Shown here: positions 59,401-64,000 of the stretch, piece after piece
How positions within the stretch are numbered: position 1 is the first letter of the stretch
How the letters are laid out: each line of letters opens with the position of its first letter
NCBI GenBank assembly: GCA_964463375.1
Contig: CAYXBQ010000001.1
Span: forward strand, 186,001 to 250,000
Origin: UMGS1696 sp964463375
GTDB taxonomy: Bacteria > Bacillota > Clostridia > Oscillospirales > CAG-272
DNA: 64,000 nt
Direction of reading: 5' to 3'
Position numbers and translations under genes: made by a program
Notes under the pieces: model-generated
What the model was told of the DNA's origin: nothing
What the model saw: the letters and a program-made list of their open reading frames with translations, nothing else
Databases searched by the model: none

Positions 59401-60726
59401 TTACCGTCGCCGGTTCCACAGTCGTCTTTCCCGTATGTGGGCGCTGATCAAAATATACGCTATGGTAAACAAAATCGCGGACACCACGAATGCCTTGAAA
59501 AACCGACCGCCGGTGAAGCTGCGGACTCTGGCTAAGAAATAGAGAAATTCGCTTCTGGCTATGCTGGAGGTGGTCACAAGGGCGCAGCTGCCCAGGATCC
59601 GGTCGCCCATCAGCACCGTGATGGTCCCTGCCTCCTGCCCGGTCTCGATGGGGGCATCTAAGGTATCTGTGAAGGTATTGTAGCTGTACCGGATGTCCGT
59701 TTCCACCACCGTGTCGGCGGGGAGATACACCGTGATCGAGGTCTCCGGCACCAGGGTCACATAGTCCAGCGTGGAGGACAGCTTCACCGGCAGCTCGCAG
59801 ATGATCTTGTCGGCGCGCAGGACTTCTACGTATGTAAAGGAGTTGAACGCCCACTCGAACAGGCGCAGGGCGTTGATATAGTTGTACAGGTTGCCCTCCA
59901 CTTCCTCTGCACCCATGACGATGGCCAGGTAGGTCAGCCCCGATGCGGCATCCTCGGCTACGGCACAGATGGCATAGCCGCCCTGTGGCGTGGAGCCTGC
60001 ATTCATCCCGATGGCACGGCTGTAGTAATAGTTTACGTTATAGTACTTCGAGATCAGGCAATTGCGGTTGTAGATGTTCCGATAATCGCTGATGTTGGTG
60101 GCTTCCATGACGTATTTCGACGTAGAAACGATCTCCATAAACAGAGGCAAACTGTACGCATACTTGGCAATGATGGCGGTATCGGCCACCGTGGTCACCA
60201 TGGCATCGTTGTGCATCCCGGTGGGGTTGGCGTAGTACGTATTGTAGGCACCCAGCCACACGGCCTTTTCGTTCATCGCTGCCACAAAGGCTTCTACGGA
60301 TCCATAGGCGGCAAAGGCCAGCGCAATGGCGGTATCGTTGGCAGAGTTCACCAGCGTACCATAGAGCAGCTGCTCCACGGTCACGGTCTCGCCGGATTTC
60401 AACCCGATGTTGTTGCCCGCCGCCTGAGACAGCATTTCGTTTGTGATGACCACCTGCTTTTGCAGATCGTCTCCCAACGCTTCGATGGCCACGATGCCGG
60501 TCATGATCTTTACGGTGGAGGTGGGGTAGATGCGCTCGTCTGTGCCCTTCTCCAACAGCACCGTATCGTTTTCGAAATTATACAGATATGCGCCGGTGCA
60601 GTGGTCTACCGTAGGTGCGCCGCCGGAGGTACCGGTGGAGGGTTCTGCTGCGCCCACAGGCATACCGATCCACAGGAGCAGCTGCACCACTGCCAGCAAA
60701 AACGCCGTGATTCGTCTATGGCTCAT
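59401..60726 (-). CDS. DacF-like D-alanyl-D-alanine carboxypeptidase with altered third motif
   Basis: Penicillin-binding-protein-type peptidase (S11) of 441 residues. Signal peptide 1-27, SxxK at S70-K73 (TSTVKIMTG) and SxN at S127-N129 (NSANDT) are intact, but the KTG motif is replaced by N241-A242-G243 (IGMNAGSTPQGGY). A beta-rich PBP5-C-like domain and a C-terminal membrane helix follow (FVVSAILFTIAYILI). S11 enzymes trim peptidoglycan pentapeptides; loss of the KTG lysine may abolish or change activity. The start at 60726 overlaps the ribF end by 11 bases. Confidence 0.85.
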   Translation of the reverse strand: MSHRRITAFLLAVVQLLLWIGMPVGAAEPSTGTSGGAPTVDHCTGAYLYNFENDTVLLEKGTDERIYPTSTVKIMTGIVAIEALGDDLQKQVVITNEMLSQAAGNNIGLKSGETVTVEQLLYGTLVNSANDTAIALAFAAYGSVEAFVAAMNEKAVWLGAYNTYYANPTGMHNDAMVTTVADTAIIAKYAYSLPLFMEIVSTSKYVMEATNISDYRNIYNRNCLISKYYNVNYYYSRAIGMNAGSTPQGGYAICAVAEDAASGLTYLAIVMGAEEVEGNLYNYINALRLFEWAFNSFTYVEVLRADKIICELPVKLSSTLDYVTLVPETSITVYLPADTVVETDIRYSYNTFTDTLDAPIETGQEAGTITVLMGDRILGSCALVTTSSIARSEFLYFLARVRSFTGGRFFKAFVVSAILFTIAYILISAHIRERRLWNRRR

Positions 60727-61660
60727 GGCATCCACCTGCCTTCGCAAAATACTGCCGCACGTCCTCGCCATCCTGCATCACCTGGACCCGCAGCGATGGC
60801 AGATCCGCAAACTTTCGCTCGTCCCGCAGCTTTTGGTACAGATGTACAGCGATCTCCTTGCCGTACAGATCCCCGGTATAATCCAGCAGCCAGGTCTCCA
60901 CGGTCACGTCGGTGCGGTCGCTGTTGACGGTGGGACGATAGCCGATGTTGCACACACCCATGCGTGCCTCCCCTGTGGGCAGCTCCACACGACAAGCGTA
61001 GACCCCCGCAGCCGGTGCGCACTTTTTGGGCGGCAGACGTAGGTTGGCAGTGGGGAAACCAAGCTTCCGTCCCAGTGCCTTCCCATGGGCTACGGTACCA
61101 CGGATGCTGTAGGGACGGGTCAACAGGCGGTTTGCCAACGCCATGTCCCCCTGCCGGATCAAGGTTCGGATCCAGGTGGAGGATACCGTCTCCTCCCCAT
61201 CGCCATAGCGGCAGGGCTCTACCACCTGCACCGGGATCCCGTCTTCCCTGCCCCAGCGCACCAGATCCTCCGCACCGCTACTGCCGTGGTGACCAAAGCG
61301 GAAATTGAAGCCGCACACCAGGGCGCAGGGCGAAAACCTTGTCACCAGGATATGCCGAAAAAAGTCTTCGCCGGACATATGGGACACATCCGCAAAGGCT
61401 TCGATCGCCATATATTGTACGCCATGTGCTGCCAGCAATGCCGCTCGCTCCATGGGATCGGTCAGTCTCTCCTCTGCTTTGGGCAGGGACGCAAAGGTCC
61501 ACACGCCCACAAAGGTATGGGCAGAGGCAGCAATGGCGTTTGCCGCTTGCAGCAGTGCTTGATGTCCCCGATGGACACCGTCAAAAAAGCCCAACACCCA
61601 TACACCGTTTTCCGGATAGGCCGCAGCCGATGTCATGGCGGGCAGGGATAGGATTTGCAT
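60716..61660 (-). CDS. ribF: Bifunctional riboflavin kinase / FMN adenylyltransferase
   Basis: Makes FMN and then FAD from riboflavin; 314 residues, the usual length. The N-terminal nucleotidyltransferase domain has GFFDGVHRGHQALL near residue 28 and the FSPCALVCGFNFRFG segment; the C-terminal flavokinase domain has the GxxLGFPTANL motif (GRKLGFPTANLRL) and the GVYAC strand. It is the first gene of the ribF-dacF-kinase string. The products supply the several flavoproteins in the window. No FMN riboswitch is seen upstream. Confidence 0.94.
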   Translation of the reverse strand: MQILSLPAMTSAAAYPENGVWVLGFFDGVHRGHQALLQAANAIAASAHTFVGVWTFASLPKAEERLTDPMERAALLAAHGVQYMAIEAFADVSHMSGEDFFRHILVTRFSPCALVCGFNFRFGHHGSSGAEDLVRWGREDGIPVQVVEPCRYGDGEETVSSTWIRTLIRQGDMALANRLLTRPYSIRGTVAHGKALGRKLGFPTANLRLPPKKCAPAAGVYACRVELPTGEARMGVCNIGYRPTVNSDRTDVTVETWLLDYTGDLYGKEIAVHLYQKLRDERKFADLPSLRVQVMQDGEDVRQYFAKAGGCHEP

Positions 61661-61753
61661 GGTTCCTCTTTCTTTTGTTTTGTGATACTTTTATTTGTAC
61701 AAAGTAATATACTATTCAAAGCAAATATCGCTTTTTGCTTCATAAATTTCGAA

Positions 61754-62821
61754 TCAATATACCTTTAGAGCAAACACCGGACATTCCGATGTGCAATAGC
61801 CGCACAGGACGCATTTGTCCGGATCCACGGCGGCACGGTACGACACCGGTTTTTCTGTGTCCTCCGAGATCCCGGCAGCGGCGGCAAAGGTGGCCCCAAA
61901 GTCGTAGGGATTCTCTTCTTCCCCATTCTCCTGGGCTACCACCAGCGACAGTGCCCCCTGTCCGCATCTGGCTGCACAGCGACCGCAACCTTCGCAATAT
62001 TCCTCGATATGCAGCTGCCGTTTCACCTTTTGCAGCGGTGCCGTATCAGCCGGGAATGCGCCGGTCGTGAAGAATGCGATATTGGCATCGATCTCGCTTT
62101 CGTCCTGCATACCCACCGCCACTGCATCGATGAACGGCTTGTCCAGCACATAGGTAAAGGCTTCGGCTGCGTTGGTGTACAGGTGACCGCCTGCCAATGC
62201 TTTCATACCAAAAATACCACAGCCCATCTGGTGGAGCCGGGTCAGGGCTGCTGCCATTTCGTCCGGCGTGCCATCGGCGATCCCGATACCGGCTTTGTTG
62301 AACAGCGGATGCACCACGTCCAGCGGCGTTCCTTCTTCCGCCAGCTGCATGGCACCTTCTACCGCTGCGATATGATGGGTCGAGATGCCCACCGCACGGA
62401 TCACGCCTTTTTCCCGCAGCTCGAACAGTGTATCCAGTGCTTCTCGGTGTCCCCGGAGTGTGTGGATGCTCTCCTGCTCATGGAGCATAAACAAGTCGAT
62501 CACGTCTCTGTCCACGCCCCGTCTGGCTTCGTCCACGGCTTCCAACGCACCGGCTTTGTCCCAGGCATAGGTCTTGGAGGACAGGAGCACGTTTTCCGGA
62601 TGCTTGCATTTTCGCAGACCTGCACGGATATGGGCATAGTTTCGGTAATACTGTGCGGTATCGAGGAAGTTGATGCCCCGATCAAAGGCATAAGACAGGA
62701 CCTCCCCTGCCCGCTCCACCGGCAAGTTGGCCTGCAAGGGTCCCACGGTCAGGGAACCATAGGCCAACCGGGTGATGGGGGGGAGTCTGTCTGTCAGGAT
62801 CCGTTTTGGCAGCTCAGACAC
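61754..62821 (-). CDS. Aldo/keto reductase with C-terminal 4Fe-4S ferredoxin domain
   Basis: Oxidoreductase of 355 residues. The aldo/keto reductase barrel (about 1-260) shows FLDTAQYY with the catalytic Asp and Tyr near residues 54-58, SSKTY with the lysine near 82, and FMLHEQ with the histidine near 114. Two cysteine clusters follow: CEGCGRCAARCG and CVLCGYCTSECP, giving two 4Fe-4S sites. Such fusions are common in Clostridia; the electron partner is unknown. It overlaps ireB by 8 bases. A weak AT-rich stem (61717-61740) after the stop may terminate it. Confidence 0.88.
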   Translation of the reverse strand: MSELPKRILTDRLPPITRLAYGSLTVGPLQANLPVERAGEVLSYAFDRGINFLDTAQYYRNYAHIRAGLRKCKHPENVLLSSKTYAWDKAGALEAVDEARRGVDRDVIDLFMLHEQESIHTLRGHREALDTLFELREKGVIRAVGISTHHIAAVEGAMQLAEEGTPLDVVHPLFNKAGIGIADGTPDEMAAALTRLHQMGCGIFGMKALAGGHLYTNAAEAFTYVLDKPFIDAVAVGMQDESEIDANIAFFTTGAFPADTAPLQKVKRQLHIEEYCEGCGRCAARCGQGALSLVVAQENGEEENPYDFGATFAAAAGISEDTEKPVSYRAAVDPDKCVLCGYCTSECPVFALKVY

Positions 62822-63074
62822 CCAGGTACTCCTTCAGCAGTGCTGCGATCAGCTCATATCGGTCGATGCGGCGGATCATGCCACGGGCGTTCTTGTAGTT
62901 GGTGATATAGGTGGGATCCTCGGTCAGGATATACCCCACCAGCTGGTCGATGGGCTTGTGTCCCTTTTCCACCAGCGCATCATAGACTGCCCGAAGCATC
63001 TGTCTGCGTTCTCTGTCTCGGTCCTCCTCGTGGATCGAGAAGGTGATGGTTTTTTCCATATCGTTCCTATTCAT
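62814..63074 (-). CDS. ireB: IreB family regulatory phosphoprotein (UPF0297)
   Basis: Eighty-six-residue regulatory protein. Conserved features of IreB/YrzL are visible: an N-terminal TITFSIHEED phosphosite region, then ALVEKGHKPIDQLVGYILTEDPTYI and NARGMIRRIDRYELI. In Enterococcus, IreB is phosphorylated by the PASTA kinase IreK and controls cephalosporin tolerance; neither ireK nor ireP is in this window. AAAGGTG lies 6 bases before the chosen ATG; an in-frame ATG five codons later also has a fair site. The usual neighbours, ruvX/yrrK and alaS, are not here. Confidence 0.88.
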   Translation of the reverse strand: MNRNDMEKTITFSIHEEDRDRERRQMLRAVYDALVEKGHKPIDQLVGYILTEDPTYITNYKNARGMIRRIDRYELIAALLKEYLGV

Positions 63075-63120
63075 AACGACACCTTTCTTTCATTAGGCCG
63101 CTGCACAGTCTTGCCCCAAC

Positions 63121-63168
63121 AAGCATCTCCGGCACAGGTCCGTTTTGCAGGACCCATGCCCGGTGCTT
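63121..63168 (-). promoter_or_regulatory. Strong stem-loop between glyA and ireB
   Basis: Outer AAGCA/TGCTT, middle CCGG..GCA/TGC..CCGG and inner GGTCC/GGACC arms stack into one long hairpin with an 8-base loop on the minus strand, 9 bases after the glyA stop. No T run follows, so it may be a processing site, an mRNA 3'-end stabiliser or a weak terminator. Confidence 0.45.
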
Positions 63169-63177
63169 GTCTATCGC

Positions 63178-64000
63178 TTACTTGTACAGCGGATACTTGG
63201 CGCAGATCTCCAGAACCTGCTTCTTAACGCTTTCCTTATTGCCTTCAAAATCTCTTGCCGTTTCGCCGATCAGGTGGGCAAGCAGGGTCATATCGGCTTC
63301 TACCAGGCCACGAGAGGTGACAGCGGGGGTACCGATGCGGATACCGCTAGTGATGAAGGGAGACTGGGGGTCGCCGGGGATGGCGTTCTTGTTGACGGTG
63401 ATGTGTACCTCGTCCAGTCTGTGTTCGAATTCCTTACCGGTCAGATCGAAGGGACGCAGGTCGCACAGCATCAGGTGGTTGTCCGTACCGCCGGAAACCA
63501 GCTGGAAGCCCTCCGCCAGCAGCCCGTCTGCCAGTGCCTTGGCGTTCTTCACGATCTGTTCCTGGTATGCCTTGAATTCCGGCTTCAGTGCTTCGCCGAA
63601 GGACACGGCCTTGGCAGCGATCACGTGTTCCAGCGGGCCGCCCTGTGTACCGGGGAAGATGGCCTTATCGATGACCTTGCCCAGCTCTTCCCGGCACAGG
63701 ATCATACCGCCGCGGGGACCACGCAGGGTCTTGTGGGTGGTGGTGGTCACGATGTCGGCATAGGGTACCGGAGACGGATGCAGACCGGCTGCCACCAGAC
63801 CAGCGATGTGTGCCATGTCCACCATGAAGTATGCGCCCACTTCCTTGGCTACCTTACCGATGCGCTCGAAGTCGATGACACGGGGATAGGCAGAGGCACC
63901 GGCCACGATCAGCTTGGGGTGGTGTTCTCTTGCCAGTCTTTCCAGCTCTTCATAATCCAGGATGCCGTCCTCGGTCACGCCGTAGGGGACAAAGTTGTAG
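63178..64000 (-). CDS. glyA: Serine hydroxymethyltransferase (N-terminus beyond window edge)
   Basis: Interconverts serine and glycine with tetrahydrofolate. The frame is open to base 64000, so about the first 140 residues are missing; 274 codons and the stop are visible. The PLP-lysine block TTTTHKTLRGPRGG, the upstream MVDMAHIAGL with the cofactor-contacting Asp/His, and SGIRIGTPAVTSRG near the end are diagnostic. An internal GTG at 63976-63978 is not the true start. It is followed by a stem-loop and ireB. Confidence 0.95.
   Translation of the reverse strand, partial: YNFVPYGVTEDGILDYEELERLAREHHPKLIVAGASAYPRVIDFERIGKVAKEVGAYFMVDMAHIAGLVAAGLHPSPVPYADIVTTTTHKTLRGPRGGMILCREELGKVIDKAIFPGTQGGPLEHVIAAKAVSFGEALKPEFKAYQEQIVKNAKALADGLLAEGFQLVSGGTDNHLMLCDLRPFDLTGKEFEHRLDEVHITVNKNAIPGDPQSPFITSGIRIGTPAVTSRGLVEADMTLLAHLIGETARDFEGNKESVKKQVLEICAKYPLYK

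Noticed and set aside
1..64000. Mobile elements, CRISPR arrays, tRNA or rRNA genes
   Set aside because: No transposase or integrase motif, terminal inverted repeat pair with target duplication, regularly spaced repeat array, or tRNA-like cloverleaf was found on reading through; this was done by eye, so a covariance-model scan could still find a small RNA.

Overview
The window looks like chromosome from a spore-forming, anaerobic, fermentative gut-type Clostridium relative (Bacillota, class Clostridia; an Oscillospiraceae-like lineage is a guess). The evidence is sigG with a sigma-F-type promoter, a SpoVB-type flippase, HemZ, CdaA/YbbR, IreB, a T-box leader, a ferredoxin-dependent 2-oxoacid oxidoreductase, a glycyl radical enzyme and many glycan-degrading enzymes. 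Shine-Dalgarno sites are strong (GGAGG/AGGAG), and most promoters that can be read carry an extended -10 (TGn-TATAAT). I see no tRNA, rRNA, CRISPR array, insertion sequence or phage gene.

Region 1 (1-13261, all minus strand) is a housekeeping gene string transcribed leftwards: cdaA, ybbR/cdaR, a FAD-dependent dehydrogenase, an RseC-like protein, recJ, rel, dtd, hemZ, a SpoVB-like flippase and mazG, which is cut by the left edge. It puts c-di-AMP synthesis and (p)ppGpp metabolism in one colinear block. Region 2 (13495-17062, plus) is an operon for a four-subunit 2-oxoacid:ferredoxin oxidoreductase preceded by a P-loop ATPase; sigG faces it.

Region 3 (17.9-24.3 kb) is a sugar-related cluster: a solute-binding lipoprotein, a FAD oxidoreductase, an AraC regulator, a GH29 fucosidase and a convergent GH43 enzyme. 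Region 4 (24.4-29.2 kb, minus) holds a large SLH-anchored surface protein and a heavy-metal P1B ATPase whose HMA metal-binding domain is a separate gene under a promoter that overlaps inverted repeats. Region 5 (29.3-35.6 kb) has a six-hairpin glycosidase-like protein, an endonuclease/exonuclease/phosphatase-fold protein, a ComM/YifB ATPase, a small protein and an unidentified membrane-anchored protein.

Region 6 (35.8-44.3 kb, plus) is the most interesting block. One consensus promoter precedes a TerB-N/TerB-C-type protein, a BrxD-like (DUF2791) ATPase, an Lhr/BrxHI-like SF2 helicase and uvrA. Three of the four genes overlap or nearly overlap, with one intercistronic hairpin. No BREX methylase or PglZ is present, so this looks like a stand-alone DNA-processing or genome-defence module tied to nucleotide excision repair.

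Region 7 (44.3-53.3 kb, minus) is a muropeptide/amino-sugar salvage locus: GH35, murQ, a MurK-like kinase, an AmiE-like serine hydrolase and namZ in one operon, followed by a solute-binding lipoprotein and a GH20 hexosaminidase under their own promoter. Region 8 (53.5-58.8 kb, plus) has an orphan glycyl radical enzyme, then a T-box leader controlling a fused TIM-barrel isomerase / acyl-CoA synthetase. Region 9 (58.8-64 kb, minus) carries glyA (cut by the right edge), ireB, a ferredoxin-containing aldo/keto reductase, ribF, a DacF-like protein whose third active-site motif is degenerate, and a small P-loop kinase.

The two gaps over 300 bases are 29127-29452 (divergent promoters, operator-like repeats, a 13-bp stem) and 55690-56192 (promoter and T-box leader). 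All product names rest on motif and family recognition by eye; no database search was run.
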